Shown here: positions 41,644 to 49,346 of the stretch, piece after piece
How positions within the stretch are numbered: the first letter of the stretch is position 1
How the letters are laid out: each line of letters opens with the position of its first letter
Source of the DNA: Megalonaias nervosa
Lineage: Eukaryota; Mollusca; Bivalvia; Unionida; Unionidae
Direction: 5' to 3'
Assembly (NCBI GenBank): GCA_016617855.1
Contig: JAECUM010009444.1
Span: 1-64,000, forward strand
DNA length: 64,000 nucleotides
The notes under the pieces: model-generated
The model's input: the letters and a program-made list of their open reading frames with translations, nothing else
Database searches by the model: none
Told to the model about the DNA's origin: nothing
Program-made: the position numbers and the translations under genes

Positions 41644-42306
41644 TTATCCAAAAATTATATCAAGTCCGTTGCGATATCTTGACCTTGGATCCTGTAAATT
41701 TATCGTTACAAAACCAAATGGAGCAGCTTGTGCTTTTGAAAAGAAATTTTTAAATTTGTTCATGTCCATGTCGCCTGAACACCAAGTATAATAAATATTT
41801 TGCAGCGTATGATTATCTACTCCGTTGAACACAACTAAAACGTTACAATTATCTCTGATTACTTTTGGAATTTGTGTATAACGCTGTGTAACATAAATCA
41901 CGTCTGTGTTTTTATGTCTACCTCGTGAAAATATTCTAGCTGGATTTGATTGTTTGTCCAGCATAACATCATCATACACTACTAAATTATTAATGAATCC
42001 ATCTAGATCATCTACGGATGGCGCTTCATCAATATCAGTAATAAAGTCTATGACATTGTCTTCATATAACGATTTTGCGTTTTCATTAAAATCTTTAAGT
42101 ACTTCGTAACATCGCTGCTCATCTACAGATGGCGCTACTAAATATAATTTATCCCACTTCAGCCATCGCATTATTAGATTAAGCAGTAATTGCGTCTTCC
42201 CACTTCCAGATGGGCCTATTATAATCATTCTGATAGAATTCGGAAGCGCTGGATGGTGCTTTACTGGTTCTTGTTTTCGTGTTGCAGAAAAGTCAATTAT
42301 ATCCAT
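41644..42306 (-). CDS. A32-like packaging ATPase (FtsK/HerA superfamily)
   Basis: The 220-residue protein is a complete genome-packaging ATPase of the type that pumps DNA into preformed capsids in Polintons, adintoviruses and nucleocytoplasmic large DNA viruses. Walker A is GPSGSGKT at residues 31-38. Walker B is LVVYDD at about 108-113. A VIYVTQRYTQIP stretch near 135 fits the sensor/Q-loop region of the family. The length is usual for Polinton ATPases (about 200-250). The start gives a canonical N-terminus ahead of the P-loop. It is divergent from the phospholipase gene, with only 9 bp between the two start codons, so both must share a compact promoter. Its 3' end abuts the left TIR. No break is seen. 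Confidence 0.92.
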   Translation of the reverse strand: MDIIDFSATRKQEPVKHHPALPNSIRMIIIGPSGSGKTQLLLNLIMRWLKWDKLYLVAPSVDEQRCYEVLKDFNENAKSLYEDNVIDFITDIDEAPSVDDLDGFINNLVVYDDVMLDKQSNPARIFSRGRHKNTDVIYVTQRYTQIPKVIRDNCNVLVVFNGVDNHTLQNIYYTWCSGDMDMNKFKNFFSKAQAAPFGFVTINLQDPRSRYRNGLDIIFG

Positions 42307-42315
42307 ATAATAAAT

Positions 42316-42819
42316 ATGATTCTATATTGTGTTCGATGCAGAGCACCTACCGATACTACTGAATTAACGACAATAACAACAAAAAATAAAAGACGAGCAC
42401 TTACAGGTAAGTGTGTGAAATGTGGCACCAAGAAATATAAATTTATTCCAACAAAGACAGGTGGGGGTGATATCGCTGCTTCGTTAGGAAAATTACCAGG
42501 AACTCCATGGGCTAAATATCCCGGTGAGAAACATTTATCCGGATATAATTATTGTGGTCCTGGAACTCGTCTTGATATCCGACTTGATGATCAAGATCAA
42601 CCAAAACCAGGAGAGTATCCAGTAAATAAGATTGATCAAGCGTGTTACGTTCATGATGTCGCGTATAAAAGTAAGGATTTGCAACACCGACATCTCGCCG
42701 ATGTGAAATTGATTCACGCGTTAAATGCTATACCTAATAAATCTCTCAGAGAAAAATTAGCTAGTTTTCTAGTAAAAACTGCTATGAAAGGTAAACTAGT
42801 GTTAGGGGCTGGCAATTAA
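42316..42819 (+). CDS. Parvovirus-type phospholipase A2 with zinc ribbon
   Basis: The 167-residue protein starts at the first ATG after the ATPase gene; a longer upstream frame is overlap only. The N-terminus has a treble-clef or zinc-ribbon pattern, YCVRC (C5, C8) and GKCVKC (C33, C36), common in Polinton and adenovirus-like PLA2/pX proteins. The C-terminal part has the calcium loop YCGPGT at about 79-84 and the catalytic DQACYVHDVAY at about 107-117, with H113-D114 as the PLA2 dyad. The family hydrolyses phospholipids; in parvoviruses the domain breaches endosomal membranes during entry. A comparable virion role is inference. A Gly/Leu-rich C-terminus ends the protein. The gene precedes integrase by 17 bp on the same strand. 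Confidence 0.85.
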   Translation: MILYCVRCRAPTDTTELTTITTKNKRRALTGKCVKCGTKKYKFIPTKTGGGDIAASLGKLPGTPWAKYPGEKHLSGYNYCGPGTRLDIRLDDQDQPKPGEYPVNKIDQACYVHDVAYKSKDLQHRHLADVKLIHALNAIPNKSLREKLASFLVKTAMKGKLVLGAGN

Positions 42820-42836
42820 ATTATATAACTATCATA

Positions 42837-43577
42837 ATGGAATCTGTTTATTATTCCCCGAGAGGATTTTGGAGAGGTAAAGCAGCGATTAGTAAACTCG
42901 CCGAAGCAGCAAAAGGTTCACGTGATGTCGCTGCATCATGGTTAGCACGACAGGCAATATGGCAAATCTTCCTAAGTCCACCTAAAGGAATTCATTACGC
43001 GCATTTTGATGTTAGTGTCCCTAATGAAGTTCATCAAGCAGATATTTTGTTTTTACCACACGTTACTATTAAAACACGTGGACGAAAATCACGCACGTAC
43101 AAATACGTGTTAACTGTCGTTGACGTTGCGAGTAGATATAAAGAAGCGGAGCCATTATCAACAAAGACAACATCTGAAGTTGCATCTGCGTTTGAGCGCA
43201 TTTATCAACGTGGTGGTCTACGATGGCCACGGTTATTACAAGTTGATCCCGATAAAGAATTTCTTGGAGTAGTATCATCGTTGATGAACAAGCACAACGT
43301 TAAAATCAGACGAGGACATACTGAAATTCATCGTGATCAGGCAATTGTTGAACGATTTAATAGAACACTTGCTGAGCGGTTATTCGGATACCAATATGCA
43401 AAGGAAATATCTACTGACTTCAAAGATAGATCTCGTGAATGGGTTGCAAGATTACCGAGTGTGATAGCTGCGTTGAATAATGAAATTACTCGTGCAACTT
43501 CCATGAAACCTTCTAATGCGATCAAAAAAAATATATACCAATACAACGACGTGAATCTTTCTCTCAACCAGTATTAG
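42837..43577 (+). CDS. Retrovirus-like (rve) integrase, catalytic part
   Basis: The 246-residue frame includes an N-terminal helical region and an rve core. Asp residues lie in HQADILFL (D69) and LQVDPDKEF (D137), and Glu in AIVERFNRTL (E172), a DD35E spacing. Polinton integrases of this family cut and join element ends, giving 5-6 bp target duplications as seen here. The frame breaks within an A8 run (43,524-43,531). Coding-like sequence continues in another frame to a stop at 43,810, where it would supply the C-terminal chromodomain/SH3-like region. The start is supported by an AATAATG-like context (ATCATAATGG). Confidence 0.92.
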   Translation: MESVYYSPRGFWRGKAAISKLAEAAKGSRDVAASWLARQAIWQIFLSPPKGIHYAHFDVSVPNEVHQADILFLPHVTIKTRGRKSRTYKYVLTVVDVASRYKEAEPLSTKTTSEVASAFERIYQRGGLRWPRLLQVDPDKEFLGVVSSLMNKHNVKIRRGHTEIHRDQAIVERFNRTLAERLFGYQYAKEISTDFKDRSREWVARLPSVIAALNNEITRATSMKPSNAIKKNIYQYNDVNLSLNQY

Positions 43578-43810
43578 GTAATGTTACAGTTAGATATTTA
43601 TATGAACCTGGCGAACTTGAAGGTGGTAAAAAAAGAGCAACCGATCCTATCTGGAGCGTGACTACACATAAAATTTCTAGCGTGGTTAGATCCACTGGTA
43701 GACCTCCAATATACAGACTAGATTCTACAGCCCCTCAACGTGGATTTGTACGTGAACAATTGCAAATAATTCCTACAGATACACAATTACCACCAAGCTC
43801 AATTCTGTAA
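43578..43810 (+). CDS. Integrase C-terminal region, shifted frame
   Basis: Downstream of the A8 tract, an open stretch of about 80 codons in another frame reads as a basic, Gly/Arg-containing C-terminal domain. It contains VRYLYEPGELEGG and ends RGFVREQLQIIP before TAA at 43,808-43,810. This is where Polinton integrases carry a DNA- or chromatin-binding small beta domain. It has no start codon of its own, so it is the detached tail of the gene at 42,837. The cause could be a one-base loss in the homopolymer, an assembly indel or, less likely, ribosomal slippage. Confidence 0.7.
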
Positions 43811-44044
43811 ACGCCCAGAGCCTCGACGTCGATTACATTCAAGACAAGTCAGCATCACATTATCACGTATATGACCGAGATCACTATTAATTCTGTCTAC
43901 GGTAAATTGTCTTGGATTATTATTCGAATACTGCCATAACATATTACAGTTGCAACTTGCGCAATGATTATTTTGTAGTTGTTTTAATTTTATAATAAAT
44001 TCAGTATCAAGATCAAAATCACGTTTATTTTTTTTTTTTGTCAC
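43799..44044 (-). CDS. HNH-type nuclease domain, no ATG (possible C-terminus of polymerase-helicase)
   Basis: The 81-codon frame has CASCNCNMLW, then FTVDRINSDLGHIRDNV and LTCLECNRRRGSG. Two CxxC pairs bracket the DRI...N core of an HNH/zinc-finger nuclease as used by viral endonucleases. It lacks an ATG before the first CxxC; the frame opens at a T12 tract (44,028-44,039) where the helicase frame ends in a Lys run. The overlap and missing start suggest it is either the C-terminal domain of the upstream polypeptide, cut off by a homopolymer length change, or a separate gene with a non-AUG start. Its 3' end overlaps the integrase tail convergently by about 12 bp. Confidence 0.65.
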   Translation of the reverse strand: MTKKKNKRDFDLDTEFIIKLKQLQNNHCASCNCNMLWQYSNNNPRQFTVDRINSDLGHIRDNVMLTCLECNRRRGSGRLQN

Positions 44045-44585
44045 ACTTTTTATAGCTGACTAATTTTTTATTGATATCGATATTGTTAGCGATTTCTTCA
44101 GTTATTACGTAATCTACAATAACTCTACGCAGTTGCGATATTCTCCTGACTCGAGATACGGCGAGATAGACTAAATTCGACCATTCGATCCGATCATCTG
44201 CAATCCAGATTTTAGTATCAGTTATAGTTAATCCCTGTGACGAGTGAATCGTTATAGCGTATCCTAACGTCCATGGCGATTTATTCATACTCAGCGCATT
44301 CTCAACGACATTAATATCGACTAAAATAATATCATTCAAGACAAGATTCTGTATCCTTGGTGGAACCAAGGCACCAGGAATTTCAACATCAATATTCTGT
44401 CGTCGAGTATCTGGGGGGCGATAACATAATGGTACAGGTAGATCTGAAAACTTTTCTTTATGTAACGTAAATAATTTATCCTGTAGTTCATCACGAACTA
44501 TCTTTCTACTCGCGACTATTAAATCAGCGGGATTCCATAAAGTCCAAAATTCATTCATAGAAGTCTCTGGAATTACTCCTCGCAT
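44025..44585 (-). CDS. SF1 helicase C-terminal domain (shifted part of polymerase-helicase)
   Basis: This frame carries SF1B (Pif1/RecD-like) helicase motifs V and VI: TLGYAITIHSSQGLTI and NLVYLAVSRVRRI. The region before them resembles the 2B/SH3-like insertion of such enzymes. Coding-like sequence extends upstream of the first Met to the T5 tract at 44,625-44,629, which is where the polymerase/helicase frame on the right stops. Helicase motifs I-III lie there, so the two frames are one gene with a one-base shift. The domain would unwind DNA by ATP hydrolysis. It ends with several Lys codons at a T12 tract. Confidence 0.85.
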   Translation of the reverse strand: MRGVIPETSMNEFWTLWNPADLIVASRKIVRDELQDKLFTLHKEKFSDLPVPLCYRPPDTRRQNIDVEIPGALVPPRIQNLVLNDIILVDINVVENALSMNKSPWTLGYAITIHSSQGLTITDTKIWIADDRIEWSNLVYLAVSRVRRISQLRRVIVDYVITEEIANNIDINKKLVSYKKCDKKKK

Positions 44586-44620
44586 TATCTCACATTGTAC
44601 TCTGTCTGGCTGAAGTCTGA

Positions 44621-46432
44621 TTAATTTTTAAATTCCTTCAGCGGTTCATCAATAGCTCTATGGTCATCATTTATTTCTTCATAATAATCTACGTTATTCT
44701 TCAGCCATTCATGTGGAGACTGTCCAACAAAGGGTGGTGGTTGACCATTATCGCCGCACATAATCACAGCAGTATTCTTTAGTAACAACCAATCAATAAA
44801 TGTTTTTTGTGTTTCTAACGACACCGAGCATATCTCGTCCCATATAATATATTTAGGTATATACTTCTCACCCATTCGTTCAGGAGTCCATGTGTCTCCA
44901 CACCATCTAAAGAAACTGTGATAAGTACACGATTTTACTCCTCGTTGCTTTATTTCTCTGGCGAGTTTGTGCGTCGGTGTTAAAACAATCATATCTGATG
45001 TATTATTTAATAAATTAATTACACGAGTTGTTTTACCTGAACCACCACACCCATTAAGATAAACGGTTTTATGTCTAGATACAGGATCGTACACAGATGG
45101 TGCAGATGATTTTAATATTTGATTATTATTTTTGTAATATGTCTCCGCAATTTCAACATCTGCAGATTCAGAATAACTAAGTATATTCTCTTGTTTTATT
45201 CTCCATGTTCCCCATTCACCATTACCGAGTTTTAATAAATCTTTATATTTTTTATGTACATAAAATGAATCCGTAGCGACTCTGACGGCGTAACGGGGAA
45301 ATTTATTTATCATCGATAGTAGATTTATCGAAACGTACGCTAACATCGAAGATCTTAAATGAGTAAACTGCTGTGACTCGCCATCAAGATAACTCACAAT
45401 TGTACCTAGTTTGGTTCCATCTGACAAATAAGCATTACATCTGTTTATAAACGTATTTTTCTCCGTTGTATAAGCGATTATAACATCTAGTTCAGCATCA
45501 TCCATAATCAATCTTGTACAGTGCCGTTTATAATCGTATGAACCACCTTGAGTAAATTTACCGATTATCTTTCTACCAAGATCCTTTGCAAATTTTTCAT
45601 CATGCTCGTTCCTGCATTTATTTATTTTAATAATATAATCTTCATCAATATCAGGGAATTCTTTCCTGGTATCATCGATATTAAATCTGTCCGGTTCTGG
45701 TAACCAAACTTGCTTCTGTGAATTATACGATATAATCGCTTCAGTTACTCTCAACGATATTAAAAATCCAACATCAAGCATATATCGCAATAGTACTATT
45801 GGAACCCAATATTTTTCTGAAAAATGTCTTCCAAACCAAGCATAAGTAATCGGATGGAGATTTTCTGCAAACTCGAATAATTCTACATGAGCAAATCCGG
45901 TTAAGTCAAAATCTGGTAAATGTCCGTTTATCGCAACCCTGGTCATGTCATGTGTAGGATGTCCGAATCTCTTAAAGTATTTAGAACATACTCCATATCC
46001 AAGAAAACTCCCAGGATAACACGCTACCATATCAACCGAGATAACATCACTATGGTTGTATTTGGTGTTCCATAATCCACCGTGACCATATTCTACACAG
46101 CTTTTCTTGACATTTTCAAGGAATTCCGATCGTGTTGGTTTCCATAAATTTTTTTCCTGAGCGAAGTGAGCCGCTACAGATGGAACTGTAAAACAATTAT
46201 TTAATAATTGTCTAATTTTGACATGGTCTGAAGTATATTCACTCCAAAGGCGCTGCGCAAGATGTTCCATTTCTACATTAAGAGATTCTGTACGGTAAAT
46301 ATCACCATTAGGCCGTACAAACTGATCGTAATGATCATATTCCGAACTCTGAAATAACCAAACGGATACAGGGTCACTTTTGCTGATATTTTTAATAAAA
46401 TCAAAGATGTCACCGGTATAAAATTTAACCAT
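44621..46432 (-). CDS. Family B DNA polymerase fused to SF1 helicase N-terminal domain
   Basis: The 603-residue frame has polymerase motif A VDMVACYPG (D134), a motif B-like KIIGKFTQGG (about 288-302) and motif C VATDSF (about 386-390; TDS replaces DTDS). It is a very divergent family B palm. From about 460 it becomes a helicase: Walker A GCGGSGKTT (471-479), motif Ia IVLTPTHKLA, Walker B YIIWDEIC (538-545) and motif III VIMCGDNGQPPPF. Motifs V-VI follow in another frame at 44,025-44,585. Coding runs upstream of this Met without a stop to the T7 tract at 46,577-46,583, so 46,432 is not the real start; the likely start is 47,243. It would replicate the element. The polymerase-helicase fusion is unusual. 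Confidence 0.9.
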   Translation of the reverse strand: MVKFYTGDIFDFIKNISKSDPVSVWLFQSSEYDHYDQFVRPNGDIYRTESLNVEMEHLAQRLWSEYTSDHVKIRQLLNNCFTVPSVAAHFAQEKNLWKPTRSEFLENVKKSCVEYGHGGLWNTKYNHSDVISVDMVACYPGSFLGYGVCSKYFKRFGHPTHDMTRVAINGHLPDFDLTGFAHVELFEFAENLHPITYAWFGRHFSEKYWVPIVLLRYMLDVGFLISLRVTEAIISYNSQKQVWLPEPDRFNIDDTRKEFPDIDEDYIIKINKCRNEHDEKFAKDLGRKIIGKFTQGGSYDYKRHCTRLIMDDAELDVIIAYTTEKNTFINRCNAYLSDGTKLGTIVSYLDGESQQFTHLRSSMLAYVSINLLSMINKFPRYAVRVATDSFYVHKKYKDLLKLGNGEWGTWRIKQENILSYSESADVEIAETYYKNNNQILKSSAPSVYDPVSRHKTVYLNGCGGSGKTTRVINLLNNTSDMIVLTPTHKLAREIKQRGVKSCTYHSFFRWCGDTWTPERMGEKYIPKYIIWDEICSVSLETQKTFIDWLLLKNTAVIMCGDNGQPPPFVGQSPHEWLKNNVDYYEEINDDHRAIDEPLKEFKN

Positions 46433-46572
46433 TCTATCTCGTGGAAATATTGTTACTGCTGAGGTCCATGCGTGCGAATTATGATCAATAATATCTATCG
46501 GAGCTCCTCTTGATTTGTATTTCGATTTATATAAAATCTCTCCTGTCAGCGTTTTTACTGTTATTGGGAATT

Positions 46573-46881
46573 TTAATTTTTTTCTAGCTCAGCGACATCT
46601 TTGATAGACGCTCCGGTATCTTTAACCGACTCTGCCCATGTGTTTATTTTTTTACGTCTTAAATCAGTTAAACCATTACCACGTATCGCGTTTATGAAAT
46701 GTTCTGTAACTCGTTCAGCTACGCAGTTTATTCTTGATATTTTCATCGGTTTGAGATCCGCAACATTAGGTTTATCATTCAGCGGAAATATTCCATATAC
46801 AACTGCAGTTGCTGGATAACTTTGTATATAGTAAGGTTTGTCAACACCGGTTAGTATTCCGGGATTAGATTTATTACTCAA
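46573..46881 (-). CDS. Polymerase N-terminal region, middle piece (shifted)
   Basis: A 102-codon open frame lies between two homopolymer tracts: A4 at 46,880-46,883 and T7 at 46,577-46,583. The piece begins at a non-ATG codon and ends in a Lys/Asn run. It contains YIQSYPATAVVYGIFPLND and an RINCVAERVTEHFINAIRG stretch. I recognise no domain; by position it belongs to the N-terminal (exonuclease or terminal-protein-like) part of the polymerase. Adjacent frames on both sides connect at single-base shifts in the runs, so it is best read as a fragment of one gene spanning 47,243 to 44,025 or further. Confidence 0.7.
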   Translation of the reverse strand: MSNKSNPGILTGVDKPYYIQSYPATAVVYGIFPLNDKPNVADLKPMKISRINCVAERVTEHFINAIRGNGLTDLRRKKINTWAESVKDTGASIKDVAELEKN

Positions 46882-47243
46882 AAGAACAATATTACCCCGG
46901 ACTGCACACGGACTGGATCACGCTTATCACGAATAATCCAAATATCTTCTTCTGTATTTACAATAAATTTTATTAAAATAAAATATTTTTGATTGTCAAG
47001 GTGATTAATAATTACTTTTCCTCGTTTGTCGTTCATCATATTAGTAACATTTCCAACTCTGAATGTTGACCATGCATGAACTGCACCATCGTCACGAAAT
47101 TCCTTTTTTGCTTCACGAATACGTTCGGTTACATCCTCATCCGTTAATGCCAGATCTTGCATCGAAGTACTAAATTTATATTCTGATAGTCTGTCAAGAT
47201 CGAATCTAGCAGGGGAAGGTTCAATAACGGATAATTCCTCCAT
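46878..47243 (-). CDS. Polymerase N-terminus, first piece
   Basis: The ATG at 47,243 opens a 121-residue frame (MEELSVIEPSPARFDLDRLS...) that runs to the A4 tract at 46,880-46,883, where the next piece takes over. It is acidic at first and then has a beta-rich FILIKFIVNTEEDIWIIRDK stretch of the sort found in single-stranded-DNA-binding or exonuclease folds; I do not assign it. It is the only convincing ATG for the polymerase-helicase gene. Read continuously, the gene would encode about 1,070 residues, or about 1,150 with the HNH domain. It diverges from the Cys-rich gene, with about 49 bp between starts. Confidence 0.7.
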   Translation of the reverse strand: MEELSVIEPSPARFDLDRLSEYKFSTSMQDLALTDEDVTERIREAKKEFRDDGAVHAWSTFRVGNVTNMMNDKRGKVIINHLDNQKYFILIKFIVNTEEDIWIIRDKRDPVRVQSGVILFF

Positions 47244-47292
47244 ATTATAATTAGGGCAAGTATATATTTAATTGAACATTAATCTTTTGTAT

Positions 47293-47586
47293 ATGATTCA
47301 ACCAAATCAATGCCACTGGTTAAAAATCGGTTATACTTCTCCGTGTAACAGAACATGCGTGACTGAATACTGTAGTTATCATATGCAATGTGTCAGAAAT
47401 GGAAGTCTAGGACCAAAACCGTGTATTGTGTGTAGTGCTGGAGTGCGAGGAAAAACTCAATTGTGCGCGCAATGCGGTGGTAAAAAGTACAGAGAGTTGA
47501 AACGATATTATGATAAAAAATATAACGCTGACTCTCCCATAAAAACCGAAGAAGATTATTTGGCTAGATTTTCAAAAAAAAAATAA
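47293..47586 (+). CDS. Small Cys-rich zinc-binding protein
   Basis: A 97-residue protein from the ATG at 47,293; the open frame extends 7 codons upstream without an ATG. It has many Cys/His pairs: QCHWLKIG, CNRTC, YCSYHMQC, CIVC, CAQCGGKKY. A basic tail ends RFSKKK. The CxxC/CxxH series suggests two or three zinc-binding modules, as in small viral regulators or HNH-associated fingers (the YRELKRYYDKKY helix after CAQCG is reminiscent of these). No named family. It sits between the polymerase start and the homing endonuclease, on the same strand as the latter with about 30 bp between them. Confidence 0.6.
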   Translation: MIQPNQCHWLKIGYTSPCNRTCVTEYCSYHMQCVRNGSLGPKPCIVCSAGVRGKTQLCAQCGGKKYRELKRYYDKKYNADSPIKTEEDYLARFSKKK

Positions 47587-47616
47587 TGATTTAAACAAAT
47601 AGTATTATGTATATAA

Positions 47617-48114
47617 ATGGAACAAAACGAATTTGTGTCACATCCAATCATTACTAACTATGAAGCATCTCGAGAAGGTGTGATTAGAAACTGCAGGTTG
47701 AAAAAACCAGTCGGTAGTCTTAATAATACTGGTTATTTTATATTTACTGCTGGAAAAAATAAATATTTATCACATACATTTACCTACGAGTGTTATTTTG
47801 GAATAATCAAAGATGGATATGTAGTTGATCACATCAATGGTGATAAGCTTGATAATTCGATTTCCAATTTACGAGTTACTACACAGAGTCAAAATTGTAA
47901 ATTCGGAAACACAGGAAGGTGTAAATTATACAGAAAGAGAGCTATTAAATCAGTGAATACAGAAACTGGGGAGGAAATTAGTTTTGAATCAATTAATTCT
48001 GCTGCCAAATATTTTGACATAGTACCACCTTCAGTACAATACGCGGCAGAAAATATACAGAAATCTGTCTTTTCCAAAAGATTTTTGCAAAAAATTAGGT
48101 TTCAATACGTTTAG
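47617..48114 (+). CDS. HNH homing endonuclease (HNH_3 with NUMOD1)
   Basis: The 165-residue protein starts MEQNEFVSHPIITNYEASRE, with a NUMOD4-like beginning (YEASREGVIRNCRLKKPVG). It then has the HNH core with a D-H pair in VVDHINGDKLDNSISNLRV and TTQSQNCKFGN, where the last Asn completes the fold. A NUMOD1-like DNA-binding helix-turn-helix follows in SFESINSAAKYFDIVPPSVQ. Phage and giant-virus genomes carry such free-standing endonucleases, which cut intron- or marker-free alleles to spread. Its presence in a Polinton is not part of the core gene set. It is intact and close in style to the relics at 13.4-14.4 kb. Confidence 0.9.
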   Translation: MEQNEFVSHPIITNYEASREGVIRNCRLKKPVGSLNNTGYFIFTAGKNKYLSHTFTYECYFGIIKDGYVVDHINGDKLDNSISNLRVTTQSQNCKFGNTGRCKLYRKRAIKSVNTETGEEISFESINSAAKYFDIVPPSVQYAAENIQKSVFSKRFLQKIRFQYV

Positions 48115-48264
48115 TCTACCGTATTTTTAATATTACCAAATGATTTAGCGCTCCGTCAAGCATAATTATTGTAGTTATCCGTTTTATACGAATTAATGTC
48201 AAAAGTTATCCTGATTGTCTATACTTGTCAAATATGTGTAGGTTGTATTATACTAAGTAGAATG

Positions 48265-48720
48265 TCAATTTTCCCAAGGATTTTGTTTAGCCATAATTAC
48301 AGTCACTGACTCTGTCAGGGGTCCACCTTCATCGTCGCTGCTCTCAGCGTCATTATCATTTTTGACAGAATCAGATAGCATAATCTTTCTTAATTGCATT
48401 ACACGATTATCCACGATCTTTTTTCTTTTGTACTCGTGAGACAGTTCGGATTTAATATTTTCGATCGAACGTGCAAGAGGTGCAAATAGCTTTACCTGAT
48501 TGTCGTTTACTATAGCTAGTGATTCAAGCATAGCTTGATAAATTAATTTTATAAATCTGTAGTTTGAAGGTAGTGTATATTTATTATCAAATTTTCTTTG
48601 TTGCAGTAATTCAAAATCACACATAATTTTCTGAGGGTCGAGATTATCAGATATTTTTATTCCGTTATGTTTTAGTTTTTTAATAGCAGAAATAATATCA
48701 TTAATGTTTTCTTGGTTCAT
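48265..48720 (-). CDS. Hypothetical protein with acidic C-terminus
   Basis: 151 residues from the Met at 48,720 (MNQENINDIISAIKKLKHNG); the open frame extends 34 codons upstream, but that part is AT-repetitive and probably untranslated leader. The protein is helical and charged. It has a KRKKIVDNRVMQLRKIM basic stretch and then a Ser/Asp/Glu-rich segment (NDAESSDDEGG) near the C-terminus. No family is recognised. It lies immediately downstream of a TATATA-rich minisatellite, which may include its promoter. It could be a DNA-binding, regulatory or terminal-protein-like factor; that is conjecture. Confidence 0.55.
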   Translation of the reverse strand: MNQENINDIISAIKKLKHNGIKISDNLDPQKIMCDFELLQQRKFDNKYTLPSNYRFIKLIYQAMLESLAIVNDNQVKLFAPLARSIENIKSELSHEYKRKKIVDNRVMQLRKIMLSDSVKNDNDAESSDDEGGPLTESVTVIMAKQNPWEN

Positions 48721-48824
48721 TATATATATATTTATATATTTAATATTAAAAAAAATATTAGCTCCCAATGACTTCTTTTTTGTCAGGGAGCTGTTTTGTG
48801 TGTGATATATGGTTATATACAATG

Positions 48825-49230
48825 AAGATAATGGTTATATACAATGAAGGTGATTATATGGTTATATACAATGATGATAATGGTTATATACAATGATGAT
48901 AATGGTTATATACAATGATGATATATGGTTATATACAATGAAGATGATAATGGGTATATACAATGATGATAATGGTTATATACAATGATGATATATGGTT
49001 ATACACAATGATGATATATGGTTATATACAATGAAGATGATGGTTATATACAATGAAGGTGATGGCTATATACAATGATGATATATGGTTATATACAATG
49101 ATGATAATGGTTATATACAATGAAGGTGATGGCTATATACAATGATGATATATGGTTATATACAATGATGATAATGGTTATATACAATGACGATTCTATG
49201 AACATGAAATATATACAATGGTGATGACGA
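48825..49230. repeat. Minisatellite, about 17 units of ~22-25 bp
   Basis: Units read GGTTATATACAATGATGATA with small variants (GAAGATGAT, GAAGGTGAT). The array lies just upstream of the minus-strand gene starting at 48,720. Its TATATACAATG core is AT-rich and TATA-like, so it could be a promoter or unwinding element. No spacers of CRISPR type exist. Confidence 0.95.
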
Positions 49231-49248
49231 GGGAATCTTGTCTACGTC

Positions 49249-49346
49249 CAACAGATTTTGTACACTCTCCCCCCATACAAAACCCCGGGAGTGTAAAAGG
49301 TACACCCCTCGAGGGTGTATGATAGGAGAGTGTATTTTGTCTGTTG
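49249..49346. other. 98-bp inverted repeat with nested stem-loops
   Basis: CAACAGA....TACACTCTCC (49,249-49,270) pairs with GGAGAGTGTA....TCTGTTG (49,325-49,346). The space between contains another stem, TACACCC (49,301-49,307) with GGGTGTA (49,313-49,319). It is an exceptionally GC-rich island in AT-rich DNA, and lies in the longest non-coding stretch of the element. A replication, packaging or transcription-termination site is plausible but unproven. Confidence 0.85.

Noticed and set aside
43524..43531. Programmed -1 frameshift in the integrase (A8 slippery run)
   Set aside because: Possible in principle, but the same kind of break occurs in many genes of the element at tracts that do not form a proper slippery heptamer, so indels are more likely.
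44025..44044. HNH frame as an independent gene starting at 44,044
   Set aside because: The codon there is GTG, which is not a normal eukaryotic start; better explained as the end of the upstream protein.
48825..49230. CRISPR array
   Set aside because: Units are contiguous with no unique spacers and the context is eukaryotic; it is a minisatellite.
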